Assembly (NCBI GenBank): GCA_947579665.1
Contig: OX388345.1
Span: 68,377,454-68,441,453 of the forward strand
DNA: 64,000 nucleotides
Direction of reading: 5' to 3'
Origin: Sympetrum striolatum
Taxonomy: Eukaryota; Arthropoda; Insecta; Odonata; Libellulidae
The notes below the pieces were generated by a model. It was not told the DNA's origin. It did no database searches and worked only from the letters and a program-made list of their open reading frames with translations. This document shows, piece after piece, positions 1 to 12,540 of this stretch. The translations under genes and the position numbers were made by a program. Position 1 is the stretch's first letter, and each line of letters begins with the position of its first letter.

Positions 1-1395
1 TCGTCTACTGTTACTACTAATTAGGCCTTTCAGTAAACATAAAAACAAGCCAAAGCGCTTCCTCCTTTTCCAAAATAGATAGACATGGAGAATCAAAGGA
101 TAGGATGAGTCTATTTTGACAAACCTGACAGTTACCCGATATCCTATAGCCGACTCTCAACGTACTTTAGTTATTTAATACTTCCAGCTTCACTGTTTGA
201 TAACAGATCAAAGTGGCAGAGTCCTAGGCATTTATAAATTCGGAATCCTGAAAAATAAAGACAGGATGTGTAATTAATTGAAATTGATGTTAAGTACATG
301 AATGAAATGTTTCTTAAATTTGTAAAACTAACACTCATGAAGCCATTGACAAAATCTTTGTGATAACAGGTGTTACAGCAGTAGTTATCGGAAATATAGA
401 TAAGATAGTGAGAGAATAATATTGGCATAATAAAAAAAAATATTTTTAAAACTGAGTAATAATCAAACAAAAGGATTGCGTTTAAAACATGGCTACATTT
501 CTTAAAGGAATATAACAGCCTCAATAATTGAATGTACATTTCATAACATGGTCCCCAAAAGCTTTGCATTAGTAGATGAAATTGGAAATTCAAATAATCA
601 TTATTTTGTTCAGGATACTAAAGTATGGCTACTATCAATTCAAAAATTTAATTTTGCGAAATCATTATAATTGATTATCAACAAGAATATGATGTACCTA
701 TCCAGCACAATATGTTGCATCGAGAAGGTTAAATGCTTTTCGAAGTTCCACTACTTAACAAATAAAGGAAGCCAATGTGTTTGTATTTACAGTATTATTA
801 TACTGTCCATATATAGTTAACTTTATATCGATAATGAATCAGATAAGACATAAACAACTTTAAAATATTTCGCCCTAAAACGTAAAGAGATGGAAGAGTA
901 TATGAATTGATTTAAATTGGTAACTCATAACAAAAGTGAAAATAGAAACAGAAGTCAACGAATAGATTAAGCCACCAACCATACAATTCTAGGAATAAAA
1001 AATAGAAGGAAAATAAAATGAAAAAGTCAACGAGAAAAAAATAGAAACAGACTGTCAAGGGAGAGAACACGAGAAAACGAGTGGAAACTCCTGAAACCCC
1101 TCTCTCACGCGATTTTATCCATTCCGAACACCAGCGATAAAAAGCGCAACCAAAAAAAGCAGCTCAGACAGAGACTGAGAGAAGACAGATATTATATAGA
1201 CATAAAAGCACTGCCAGTGACTTCTTTAGAGGAAATCCCCGGCATTGGGAGATGGAGAGGAGGGAGGGATGGAAAAAACGTCGAGGAGAACGTGATACTC
1301 CCGCGCTGTCACGTGGACATTACGCCCACCGTGTTGGGGTGGGTTAGCAGCGAGGGATGTGCGGCCACGCACCCCGCACTGTTCGCGTGTCCATC
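1..1395. other. AT-rich non-coding DNA, GC rising after 1080
   Basis: I see no gene here. Bases 1-1080 are AT-rich with only a 140-codon open frame on the - strand that has AT-driven composition and no recognisable motif. From about 1080 to 1395 the sequence becomes GC-richer and purine-rich, but the short open frames there overlap on both strands and none has domain character. Confidence 0.6.
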
Positions 1396-2335
1396 CACCG
1401 GCTCCTGACACCTTCCCTCCTCCCTCGACGCCTCGTCCCTCACCCCTTCCCTCACCCACTCCCTCACACCCTCACCCTCAGCCTAACCCTTCACTACATA
1501 CTGGATGTATGGTATTTAAATATGTTTACACCTGTGTATTATTGTTATATACAGTTGTGAATTTATCAAAATATTACATTTTTATTGCTATATGTTCGTA
1601 GTAAAATGGAAAACACTTAGATAAATGTAAACGTGACTACGCTTATTGATAAATCTCATATATCTACAGATTGATTGTGTATTTATAAAATTGAATCATT
1701 TTTCTTACCATTTTCTTTTAGTTATTAATATCGTTAGGTTTGCGGAAGTTTTTCACGCCCCCTTTACAGCGGGTGTTTTCCTGCAGTGGAGATTTTTTTT
1801 CCTAAGAATTTCTTAAGATTTATACATCCACAATTTTTCTTATATTTTCTAATACTATCTCTTCAAGTTTATTATTTTTTTCTATGACTATGTGTTAGAT
1901 GGAAGAGGAGACTTTTAGTCTTAATTTCCCCCGAATAAAGACGTATTATTATTACTATCCCTTACCCCTACCATCGTCCAGTTCTACACCCACACCCTCT
2001 CCCCATCCTTCACCTTGCCCCTCACTCCATCCTCACCCCTTCCCACACACTGTTCCTCGCCAACTTCCTCACCCCTTACCCATTCCCTTACCCACACCCT
2101 CACCCATTCCTCCTTCCTTCATCCATTCCCCCTTCCCTAAACCATTCCACCTTCCCTCACTCATTCCCCCTTCTCTCTCTCATTCCCCCTTTCCTAAACC
2201 ATTACCCCTTCCCACACCAACTCCCTCAACCCTTTCCTCAACCCTTTTCCACCCACCCTCACCCCTTCCCTCTCCCCGTCTCTCACCCTGTCCCTCGCCG
2301 CTAACCACCGGCTCTCTCTCCCCCAGGACCCAACA
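1396..2335 (+). repeat. Pyrimidine-rich CCCT/CACC array, interrupted
   Basis: The + strand is almost purely C/T with an irregular CCCT/CACC/ATTCC motif in two blocks, about 1396-1490 and 1960-2335. The two blocks resemble each other and are separated by about 470 bp of AT-rich sequence that ends as a retrotransposon tail. Open frames through this tract give proline/serine-rich translations on one strand and glycine/arginine/glutamate-rich ones on the other, as any such tract would, so no protein is called. Confidence 0.7.
1735..1957 (+). mobile_element. Non-LTR retrotransposon 3' end, family B copy 1
   Basis: This segment matches 19053-19277. Shared blocks are a TTTTTCAC-C-run motif, CCTGCAGTGGA, a purine stretch GAAGAGACTTTTAG-like followed by CTTAAT, then AATAAAG and an (ATT)n tail. 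A conserved 3' UTR, an AATAAA-type signal and a short-repeat tail are usual for non-LTR retrotransposons; the clade cannot be told without coding sequence. The inserted piece may begin near 1497, where the pyrimidine array breaks off. Confidence 0.6.
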
Positions 2336-5045
2336 CCACCCTCCGCGAACACGGTCGGATTCATAGCCATTAGTAGGACGAGTCCCAGCTGCCGCGGATG
2401 CCGTGTATCCAGCCTCTCAATCCATTTCCGGCCCACCCACACGTCACGTCTCTCCAACCCCATGCTCTTCCACTTCAGGCTAGACTCCTCCGCGCTTTTA
2501 TCTCGTCCAAAACATATTTTTCCCCCTCTACGTACTTTTTCCCCTTCATGCGTGGTATCCCAGCTCTTTGTGGCATTCGCTCTCCCGAAACCACCCTTTT
2601 TTCCCTGCCCGCAAATATGTGTAGCTTTAATGCACATCCTGAAAAAGGTGGTCGACCACTCGTTCAATTTGCTATCATTTCACTTTTTATATGATTCACG
2701 GCCTCTCTCTTGATCGGATGTTTTCGATATTTCGTCTTCTTTCTGGGGCTACGTGATTTTTCCTGTTGCTCTGGTGATGTTTTCCATTTCCGGCGTCCGG
2801 AATCGAAATTCGATACGCTATTTTGATTCGTATAATAAGAAAATTGCATGAGTTTAGCTTATTTTTATAGTTCTGTGTTTCTAAAATTACATATTGATCT
2901 TCAGTCAATACATATTGAAAATATCACAGCATATAGATTGGTATTTTTTTCAAATCTAGTATATGATAAACTAAAATTATCTATTGATTGTGATTCATTC
3001 CGCGACTCTTGTGAGATAAGAAGTGTAGTGATATAAAAACGTATTTTAGTGAAAATGATAGTACTGGTACCAAGAATTCATGAATTGAGAAAACATCTAA
3101 ACTAAGCTTCATATTATGGTCAATAAATCAGTTTTCGCAAAATTGTGTCCGTCTATTATTCTACCAAAAAATACCATAGTTATGCATTTACAAGCAATAA
3201 ATAAATAAGTTAAAAATATGGACTTCATCAAACAACTACTTGGATTAACTTTTCAATCCTCGGTCGGCTTCAGTTACATCATTGAAGAACATTAGAAAAT
3301 CGATAGTAGAAGAGCATCATATGTGAATACGAAGTCGGATTAATATAAAACACGAGTTTTAAATTTTATAAAAGGAAACTATATAGATGGAAACTAATAT
3401 CCTGAAGTTAAACACCAATAAATTGAACTAAGAAGAAAATAAACTAAATAAGGAAATGAAAGGCCAACGAAAAGTAAGAATGAATTAAGCCGATTCAAAA
3501 CATTAAAAATTGAATTCTTTAAGAAATATCGTTGACCCTATTTTGTTCACTTTACTGAAGAGATATGCTGAAGCACATTTAATATGATTTTTTTAAATTA
3601 AGCTTACGATAATTATTTGAGCAACTGTTATTTTCTTTTCAAACGATGATGGTAAAAATGGCTGGGAAATGAAATCAGATCATAAATGAAGTTACAAGGA
3701 GGAATGCGTGGGAAGTAATATGTTTCAATCAATATGCAAATTTAGACAGAGATTAAAATGTACCAAGAAGCCCATAGGAAATAACAAAACTTAGTAATTG
3801 CGACTAGAATAATAATTTCTAAGTTCTTTCATTTCAAAAATATGTAACTATTCCAAGGGTAAACCTGAATATATCATTCCATTTTACGATTATACCATTA
3901 TTATACTATAATATTACATTATGAGATTTTTTACAACATAATAAAGATAACATAAATGTGAGATTGATTTCAACCTCAGTATTATATATTCTGGATGATC
4001 GAAAACAATTCCTATGAGTAGTTTCCTAACACAACAAATTCATACGAAATGCTTTGAATAACAAATCATCCAAATAGGAGAAGTGTTACGATTTCGAGGC
4101 AGCTGTCTCGGAAAATCACACGCCAGCATCCTAATTTCACGGAAAATAAACCCTCGAGTCATGAGTCCATCTACATATCGGCACTCCATCTATCTGTTTC
4201 GAAAACGCCGAGTTTTATTCATTTCCTCCCCTTTTCGCGATCCTTAACAACTGACTGCACCCAGGCGATCGTCACCTCTCCCGCAACGCTGTCGGACCGC
4301 TGTTGTTCGCAGCGCCCCCACTCCATCGCGGTTTGTCCCAGTGTCGCCCGCCACTGTGTTCAAACGCCGCCCACACCACCGCCTGCACTCTGCCAAGAGG
4401 CACTGGATGAAGAGCGTCGATAGGTTTCCAAGTGAGGGTTGCAGCGAGGGATGGGTTTTATGGGGGTGAGAGAGAGCATGCATCATATAGAGCTTTTTGA
4501 ATGTCAAAGGCTGTGACTGTTTGGACGATGTCGATTTTCAATTTTTTTTCTGAAGACGTCATATGTTGTTGCTGCTGCCACGAACTGTTACTATGCGGAA
4601 CACGAGGGCTTCGCCGGTGATGTTTCGAAGATTTGAGATGTGTAGAAAATTGAAGGGAATGTTCGGTTGATTCAAAATTAGATATTTTGTTGTTATTTGA
4701 CGCTTTATGGGCGAGATTAGGCTAGAATACCCTTCTACTCCTACCCTAAATTTATGAACTGTGTCGTTCAGTTTATGTGAAATATGAAAATGAAACTTAT
4801 ATCCGTACTTTTTAAGAACCAATAATATACAAAACATAGAGAATATAAGAAATGGGTGCATTAGCTTCAGTGTTATATGATACATCTCCACAACATCTTG
4901 CCTAATACTTTGAAGTTTATAGATAGGCTCTATTTAAAATATCAATTTAAATATTGAATTGAATTTAAATATTAAATTGAAATGAAATATTAAATTTGAA
5001 TTAGAATTAGCCCAAAAGTTAAATTTAATTTGCTCCTCTCATATT
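2336..5045. other. Non-coding stretch with GC-richer island at 4.09-4.5 kb
   Basis: No gene is supported. Bases 2336-2830 are mixed-composition DNA next to the pyrimidine array, 2831-4080 are strongly AT-rich, and 4090-4510 form a GC-richer island with an accidental 87-codon open frame on the - strand. Bases 4920-5000 are a run of simple A/T motifs related to TTAAATATTGAA. Confidence 0.55.
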
Positions 5046-5050
5046 ATACG

Positions 5051-5150
5051 TACAGTGGGGGAAACAATTATCGCAACACCAGTTGGCGTCAGAGCGCGGA
5101 TTACGTGGAAACTAACTGAAATCACTCTAACTCCGACAATTCGGCAACTC
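5051..5150 (+). mobile_element. Tc1/mariner-type left end (TIR), family shared with 12.6 kb
   Basis: TACAGTGGGGGAAACAATTA followed by TCGCAACACC begins at a TA dinucleotide, and is the inverted-repeat partner of the sequence ending at 12625. Homology continues weakly inward to a shared GGCAAC about 80-95 bp from the end. TA-flanked CAGTGG termini are typical of the Tc1/mariner superfamily. No transposase was recognised in the next kilobase, so this is a relic or solo end. Confidence 0.55.
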
Positions 5151-6690
5151 TGTATAGATGCAGTAAAACCGGCAATATTCAAATTCCTTTCGAATGGAAA
5201 ATAGACTTTTAGTTTCGTTTTTATATGCAGACATTTAAGACTCACCTTCGCGAGATTTCCAAGTAGTGCCTTTGCCTCATTGTCTTCATTTTTTGCCATT
5301 TATTATTCAAAGTTAGTCGTGATAAAAATAGTTGTGTAGAATGTCAATATAATACACTGGGAGATAGTTGCAAACAAGATTGTTTGATAGCGGAATATCA
5401 GACGTTAAAATGAACATTTTAGGTATTATTTCGCGAATTAAAGGTCTAAATACTAGAATTGTGATGGAATTGAATTCTTTCAAAGAGAATTCAACACTTA
5501 AAAATTCGAATTCAGAAACCACTAAGATGCCTCCTATTCTTACCTTTCTATTTTCTCTCGAGCAGTGTAGTTTTCCACTGCATAAGATATTTAAATATAC
5601 CTTCGATGAATCCAATCTAATCCGTGTGTTGAAGGAGTTTAACTTTTCCAAGAGCTTTTTAGCGATTAACGTTTTGACAGGAATTGCCATCACTATTATT
5701 AGCTTTTAAATAGTGGAATCGGTAATCAACAATTTTCAGCTCTATCAGGCTACATGTAATAGGGAGTAATATTTGAGTAATAACAAATGGTGTTTCTCAT
5801 GAGACATCAATGCACTTTTACCGTACTGACTGAGAAAAATATAATAAATTGTAACGGTACCACATCTCTATTGATGTTACAGTCATTCATCACACCACTA
5901 ATACGATTTTCCTCTTCAGTCATCTTCAGTGAGTGTATTACTCTACAACAGTTAATTTCAATTTAATTTATCCAGAGCTACAATTTATTTGATTAATGAG
6001 CTAGAATGCAATCGAAATTATACCAACAATTGGAATCTTAAATGCAAATATAAAATGATGATTCGAATGTCCGATAATCAATCATTAGATAATCCGTACT
6101 CGCCTCCTAATGTAATCATAATCACACACTTTCGACGAATTACAGATGCCCCACAGATTTTACACTGTAGAACGGGCCACACTTAAGGAAATATTTGTTG
6201 CAGCATAATCTAAACTTGTAATAAGTTTCCAAGAGGCCGGTATTCACTTCTCTACTTTCTCCGTAGCGATGAATACAATTTTCCGCTTCCAATTTGATCA
6301 TCTTGATTTCCGTATGTTAAAATACTTTTCAAGGCTACTTAGATCCATATATTATACGCCATACTCAGCAATTGTTCGCTGATTTTACTAAACTTTGTGT
6401 GCACATTTTCGGACTCTTCCGAAACACTCCCAACCCCTCTCCCTCCATGAAGACCGTAGTTTAAATGTCGTTTACTACGTAGTTTTGCGGTTTAGATGCG
6501 AATAGATTAGAGAATAGAGCGAATATACGCAGACAAAGTTATTCTTTAATTTAGCAGTAGAAATAGTTACTAACGCCCACTTGAATACGCAAAAGGGTGG
6601 GCATGAGATTAGCCCCAAAACATAGAAAAATTGCAATGGTGAAAAAGAAAAATTCACTTAAAAAAAAGATAAAGGTTATTCGAAAAAGGA
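5151..6690. other. Non-coding AT-rich DNA
   Basis: No gene is recognised. Overlapping open frames of 113 (+) and 126 (-) codons occupy 5313-5709, but neither shows a known motif, and the mutual overlap on opposite strands suggests chance. Sequence interior to the Tc1-type left end would be expected here, yet I could not identify a helix-turn-helix or DDE motif. Confidence 0.5.
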
Positions 6691-6984
6691 AACCATGTTT
6701 TAATGTGCGAACTGAGAGATCTAAAAATAATAATAGTAAATTGCAAGAGCTTACGTAATAAACAGGTGGAATTCTTTAGCATTACGATGAGAACTTGCGC
6801 GGATATCATACTAGAAAGATTTGGTTAAGCGAGGATATTACTCAAAGCGAGATATTTCCCCCGATTATATGATATACCGAAAATATGATTATGTAGATCT
6901 AGCGGTAGAGGTTTTATAGCAGTATGGACTCATTTAATTAGTAAGCGCGATGAATTCGTAGAAAATAGCAGGAGCGAAATCATT

Positions 6985-7269
6985 TTGTGCTCGATTCTAA
7001 GACAAAACGGAAGTAATATTAATGTTTGTTCTTTGTGTCGTCCTCCCGATGAAAAAATAGGTTGTATTGTTGATTTATCCGAGGCCTTACAGAAAAATGG
7101 CGAGAAAATAAAAGATCCAATCATCGCCGTAGGAAGAGATTTTTACCTACCGCATATTAATTGGGATAATCTAAAATTCTCCAGCACTAGCAGTGGGAAA
7201 AAAATTCATGAAATACATCTTACTTTTTCGTTGCATGATTTAGATCAGGTAAATACGACTAAAACTTGA
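6985..7269 (+). pseudogene. LINE endonuclease fragment
   Basis: A 94-codon open piece carries the endonuclease core of a CR1/L2/Jockey-type element: a CSLCRPPDEKIGC block (the usual YRPP position), then IIAVGRDFYLPHINWD, matching the family's GDFN-P-I-W motif with arginine and tyrosine substitutions at conserved sites. The frame breaks shortly afterwards. The upstream half is present in other frames with stops. It would have nicked target DNA for target-primed reverse transcription; this copy cannot. Confidence 0.75.
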
Positions 7270-8379
7270 ACGAATTGTGCGAGGCAAGGTATCAATTTAG
7301 ATTTAATAGCCACTTCCCACCCACAAATAATAACTAGCCTCGCTGTAGTTGACGGTACAGTCAGACCATGATGTCATAATGGCAGGGATGAAAGTAGTAG
7401 CGGTTAGATCTCTTAAGCCGGTGAGGCAAGTGTATGTAATTCGCAAAGCAATTATTTCTGAGTTTAAGGTTTTATTTGAACGAAGGCTTAGATAATTTTT
7501 TAGGCTTTTCGGGTGAAAATACAGTAAATGATAGTTGGGTAGAGTTTCTACGTATAATCAAAGTAGATTTAGTTAAATATGTTCCGTCTAAACAGTAGGT
7601 GAGACGAGGAAGAAGTTTGAATCGTTGCATAGGAGTCATTCACTCGCGATTGAGAAAACTTAAACCGTGCGGTGAGATCCATGAGCATGGTGATCAAAAC
7701 TATAGGAAGTGCAAAAGCTATTTGAGGAAGGATCACGAAAAGAATACCAGGAATATAGATCTCGAACCCTGTTAAAATCACTAGTTGGCGATTAGAAAGA
7801 ATTTTGGTCATAAGTGTGAGGGACTCGTGGTGGTCGGTTTTCTATGCCTAGCTTTATCAGCGAAGAGGGAATTGCCTTAAATAAATCGGCAGAAATAGCT
7901 AACTTACTTAACCCGTACTTCCAGAAATGTTTCTCATAAGATGATGGTCGAGTTAACGATTTTACTTCGCGCATTGATTCGGATATGATTTCCATAGAGA
8001 TATAAGTTGATGCTAGTGGAAATTCACTGCAACAGATTGATAGGAAATTCTATCAGAAATCAATTAATGAGGGTACTGTCCCAATGTCGTGGAAGAAATT
8101 AAACGTCACTCCGGGGCCTAAGAATGATCAGATTATTATGGGTAATTTTCGTAAACTTCGAATTTCTGCAAAATAATGGAGCATATTATAGCAAGCTCTA
8201 TTATTCAGTTTCTTACCATAAACATAGGAATCATTCGGATCCAAGACGGATTCCATAAAGATAAATCTTGTAAGACGCACCTAGAGTTTTTTGTGAATGA
8301 TGTATATAAACCGTAAGGATGATAGATATCATCCAAAAACGTTATTTCCACGCAGCAACAAATTTCGCGACAACCCTTA

Positions 8380-8830
8380 GTGTTAGTGCGCCACACAAAA
8401 TATCTAATTGTCACGTTTAGCTGTAGTTTATCTTTGAAAGAACATATTAGAGATGCGATAGGAAAAGTGAATAGAATGCAAAGATTATCTAGTAGATCGT
8501 TGAGGGGATGCTCATCGTGTTTCAAAGAAAAAACTCATATTCCTCTTATTCAACCTAGCCAAACGAGAAAATACTGTTTCGCGATTACACTGATTATAAC
8601 TTTTATATTACAGTTCGTGTACGGCATTTGTTTGATTGATTGTATACGATACGATTTGTACAGAATTACCATGATAAAACGGTGAGTGTTACTCAGATGA
8701 TGCAGTACGCGGGATGGTCATCATTAAGAGATAGAAGACTAATTCAAAGGATAAATTTACTAAGTAAGTTCAGAGAAATTAGGTTCTCAAATGATGCAAT
8801 CGGTATAATGCGATCTCCCTGTTGATGTGG
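8380..8830 (+). pseudogene. LINE reverse-transcriptase C-terminal fragment
   Basis: Two overlapping open frames (8380-8685 and 8640-8825) together give the region downstream of the RT catalytic site: TFSCSLSLKEHIRDAIGKVN, a degenerate stretch, then QMMQYAGWSSLRDRR and RINLLSKFREI. This order is standard for CR1/L2/Jockey-type ORF2 C-termini. A frameshift lies between the two. Open frames on the opposite strand here, including 8205-8525, are shadows. Confidence 0.75.
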
Positions 8831-8950
8831 GCCGCTCTGATACTGCGAGGAAGATTAGAGAAATAAATGCTAGAAGGAATCGTATCAAGAATTCATTTTT
8901 TCCGCGCATGATACGCGAAAGAAATTGATAAGGAAAATAGAGGTAAGGTG

Positions 8951-8995
8951 CCTGTACCCCCTGCCACACGCCGAAAGGCGGATTGAAGGGTTCTT
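8951..8995 (+). mobile_element. LINE 3' tail stem-loop, family A copy 1
   Basis: CCCTGCCACACGCC, a GAAA loop, then GGCGGATTGAAGGG forms an interrupted 14-position stem. It lies directly downstream of the LINE C-terminal coding region, so it ties this tail family to that LINE. Related tails are at 20701-20755, at 52131-52195 on the - strand and, more diverged, at 10215-10330. Confidence 0.7.
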
Positions 8996-10214
8996 ACATA
9001 GACATATTTTTATGGTGTTTTTGTGCTGTCGACATTTTAACTCAATAATCAGAATATATCGTATTTATAAAACAACATATAATTAAGGGGAAAAATTCAT
9101 CCGTCTCCGCTACGATTGGTCTTCGGTTTCCTTCAAAGTAACTGGGTTGTCCAAATTGTAGTGCTACCTCCAAAATACTTACGTTTCAATATCATCTCCT
9201 AAATCACTACTACCAATTTATTTCTTCTCACATTCAATAACAGTTAAAGGAAAGTTTAATTAACCTTCCTTTGATTTCAAAAAACTCTCAAAGGCACTCG
9301 AAATTAATATTTACAATGATAAAAACTTTACACCTTGAGAAATAATGACAATGTAAGAGAAATTGGCCCTATCAAAACTGGAAATCCAAATATCTTTGAG
9401 GATTATTATTCATCATTATTATTCAATTATTCATTTTACAAACTAAAATCTCAAAAAGGTTTTAATTTTGCCACATAACCGTGAACATATCCTAGTTTTC
9501 TATGCATTTTAGTTTTTTTAAGAATTTATCATATCTTCTATCATGTAGCGTGCATGAATATACCGGCCCTGAAATGTAGAATTTTTTTCGCTCTTTCTAC
9601 TGTCTATGACCCTCTCCCCCATAGACAAATCCTGGCTGCGCCCCTTGCGACAAAGCAATAATTAATTCTCATCTGTATGTTCATGTCCACATTCGATAGA
9701 ATCCCTAGATTCTCACACATAGATGATTATGAAGAAATGTCAGCTCCACCATAGAGCTCCATCCCCATAATGTTACTCAATTTTCATGTTTTTAAGAGAA
9801 GGAGACTATTTAACATAATTTAGAGCAAGTGGAAAATATTTATATGTATTCGTATTTCTCTCAGACTCGGTAACAGTGTGCACATATGCACTATGATTAA
9901 TAATCAAGAATTTCATTGGAATCAAGAAAAATATAGGATGATTAATAATATATCCATTCTCCTTCTTTCTCCTCTATATGACTCAGCTTCATAGACATAG
10001 AGTTAACCACTTCTTTATTGGAATTCGCTCCAGGTGAGAATACCTAATAACTGACGGAAGCTCTTCGAAAGCTTTATCGGTTCAGAACCTAAAGATGAAG
10101 TAAATGAAATTAAGATGCAACTAAAGACCTAATCGCGATCTCCAAGAAGCATCGACAAGAAGTTACAAGGAGGTAATCACAAAACATTATTACTTTTGGT
10201 CGTTTATTTCCCCG

Positions 10215-10330
10215 GGCAATTAGAGAGGTTGATAGGGTAGATTACGTGATGATGGTGTTATTACAACCCCTACCATACCCATCTGGCAGCTCGCGGGGTA
10301 TATATCTAAATCTAAATATATATATAATTG
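10215..10330 (+). mobile_element. Diverged LINE 3' tail, family A copy 4
   Basis: The block order GGTTGATAGGG, TGTTATTACAACCCCTACC, CTGGCAG, GGGGTATAT, then an AAATCTAAATATA tail parallels the copy at 20680-20760 (GGTTAGATAGGG, TGTATTACACCCCCTGCC, GGTGG, AGGGTTTAAATG). Only the outer CCCC/GGGG arm of the stem remains pairable. This is the weakest of the four copies. Confidence 0.4.
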
Positions 10331-11399
10331 GTTTAGAACTACCGCCGAGAAAACTGGAAAGTATGAACCCGCGAATTGTCCTGGTTGTAGACGAACAATA
10401 AATAATAATATGCATAAGAATGTCAATAGTTCTCAAGGCTTTTGTTTACAGCCTAAAAATGAAAAAGATTCGCTTACGCGGTCCGCCGGTTGTCTGTCTA
10501 TCGACGTGAATACCTAAATGAAGAAATAGTCACCAATAAGCCTGAGTAAGTAAGGCTGAGCTCCTTGCCTTACGACCGGTTTGTTGTTGCGAGTGACGCA
10601 TAGGCTTTCGAAAATCCGCTGCACTGAAAGCGAAAGGTTCATCGTGCTTCCAGAAATCGGGAGGCCTTGTCAAATACCTCTAATTTTGGAAAATGAGTCA
10701 AAGGACATTGTCTTTCAGCGAACGACCTCGAATCCTTGGTAGAAGAGGAATTTTCACTGACACACGAACATTTTCTTGACCGACAATTGGTGATGAATCG
10801 GTTCCGTATCTTTCATGTCCAATGGTTATTTTTCCATAATGAATTGCATCTCCCTGGTAAATATGTATATTCATCACAGGGGCGTATAAATCATGTGAAA
10901 ATCATATCTTACATTCGTTCATTTCCCGAACAAGAGAAATTTAAGCTAAAAAAACTCATTTAACTTAAGCGGAATTCGAGCTCGTGCCCTTCCTATGCCA
11001 ATAACATGTGTCAGTCAGCTGCAAAATCACCTCTTAATTAGCAACTAATAATATTTGTGACACTTCCCAACAAGCTGAGATGTCCATTTTAGCAGCTTAT
11101 CAATAATTTTATTATGGCAGCTTAATCCTGGTTAATTAACTTTATAAAGTCAGACGTTCATAAAATACGTATCAGTACTAAAAACTTGGGTTGTTGATTA
11201 GGAAGTCTTTGTTTACTAAAATACTCTAATATAATAATATTATTTGGGAATATTTTTACGAGTGCAATAACATCTAATTTCCTTAGCACCATGGTGAGGA
11301 AGGAGCTTTGAATTATCCAGAGGATAGTTTCTACTGGGCGACTGTAAAATGAGGGTCCTGAGTCTAGCTGATATAGGCACGAAAAGGAAAAATATACCT

Positions 11400-11592
11400 G
11401 GCACCTGCAATACTTGCTTTGAAAGTGCTCGACATATGGTAAAGCGTTTCCACGCGAGGTAATGCATTTCAACGTTTGTTTTGCATTAGCGCCTGCAATA
11501 CTTTGAAGGGATCAACTTGTAGTTAAAGACTTTCCTCGCGAATTATAAAAGCCTTAATGCATTTCTACGTGAATTTCTCCGCGCGAAGGCAA
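11400..11592 (+). repeat. Diverged tandem duplication, about 92 bp x 2
   Basis: Two units share, in order, CCTGCAATACTT, TTTGAA, TTTCC-CGCGA and AATGCATTTC-ACGT. The anchors sit at 11404/11492 and 11461/11556. Open frames over this region on the - strand carry no known motif. Confidence 0.5.
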
Positions 11593-12540
11593 CACGATTG
11601 ACTAATGACCAAGGTCACCGAGCTCTCTGTTACAAAATGTATGACAAGTCCGATATATGCGCAGAAATTGTTCGGTTTTTATGAAATCATGTTTGTTTTA
11701 ACTTTGGAATTGGTATTTTTCCTTTTAACTCCTGACGGACAATGATTTCATGTATTCTAGGTGACAAATGGTGTATATAACTTTATATTACGAATTTCCT
11801 TCGTCTGCATGATTAAGTTGGGGAAAAATTATGTTCCGTAGACAAAATACAAATTTTACATTGTTTCATAGTTAGTAACTCAGTAATCGTTCTAACGACT
11901 TCTCGAATTCTAATTGCTGAATTGAAAACATAAGCCTTGTAATCAAAAATCCTCCTCGGAATGTTTATCACAAATAATGAATATCCTATGTTTGAACTGG
12001 ACGTTTGAAGAATTACATTTACATTAATATCCAGCAGGCAGCCGAAATACGTATGTTCGAGTGAGAAACCAAACTACCGAAATAACGCCTTACTAGCGCA
12101 CAAATTATCCAGAAAAAGAGACCATTATAGGCCATCCGTTCTCGCTATAATCTCGCAAAACATCATTTTCCTCTAGACTCCAAAATTCTCGTTCTGTAAA
12201 GGTGAGAATCACCACATCGCGTATTCTTACTCCAATCCCACTTATTTCTTATTGCTACGCATTATTAAAACCGAATAGCATTCTTCACATTATTAAGAAT
12301 TAAATTTCAATTATTGTCCATGTATTTTATTGCATTTAAGATTGAAATTGGAATAAATATATATTTATCCTATCGTTCTATAAATACGATAACTATCGGT
12401 GAAAGAGAAACGCCGAAATAAACATGACGAACTCGGGGAGAGATCGCGCGAAGGCTCTAAGAAGAGTTCCAAAGAGAGGAAATTTGAGTAAGTTCTAGGC
12501 TACGACTCAAATATTACCGCTTTTCGAGGCTTTCTTCGGT

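Larger units (their letters stand above)
6690..9000 (+). mobile_element. CR1/L2/Jockey-type LINE relic (endonuclease + RT pieces)
   Basis: Reading across frames gives ordered pieces of a non-LTR ORF2. Near 6800-7250 is an apurinic-type endonuclease: a TWLSEDIT-like motif, a C-RPPDEKI motif, a GRDFYLPHINWD motif (GDFN.P..W type), then SDHDV near 7350. At 8060-8320 comes the RT N-terminal part, with a KINEGTVP-type motif, a GNFR-type motif and GFHKDKSC. The catalytic YADD part is absent. At 8380-8830 follows the RT C-terminal/thumb part (TFSCSLSLKEHI, then AGWSSLRDRR and LLSKFREI). Several stops and frameshifts and the missing RT core make it dead. The 3' end is a conserved stem-loop tail at 8951-8995. 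Confidence 0.8.
9001..12540. other. Non-coding DNA with scattered repeat fragments
   Basis: No gene is supported. Bases 9608-9652 resemble common arthropod transposon text on the - strand (GGGGCGCAGCCAGGATTTG). The stretch 10040-10980 has mixed composition with short accidental open frames. Bases 10980-11390 and 11600-12540 show nothing recognisable. Confidence 0.5.

Noticed and set aside
1899..2667. Open frames of 155 (+) and 157 (-) codons
   Set aside because: They lie in or beside the pyrimidine-rich array, overlap on opposite strands, and translate to low-complexity proline/serine or glycine/arginine sequence.
5313..5709. Opposed open frames of 126 and 113 codons, considered as a Tc1 transposase
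   Set aside because: No helix-turn-helix or DDE/DDD motif in either, and the two overlap almost fully.
10025..10045. CTCCAG|GTGAGA considered as a second ratchet site
   Set aside because: It lacks a convincing pyrimidine tract compared with the 12,979 site.
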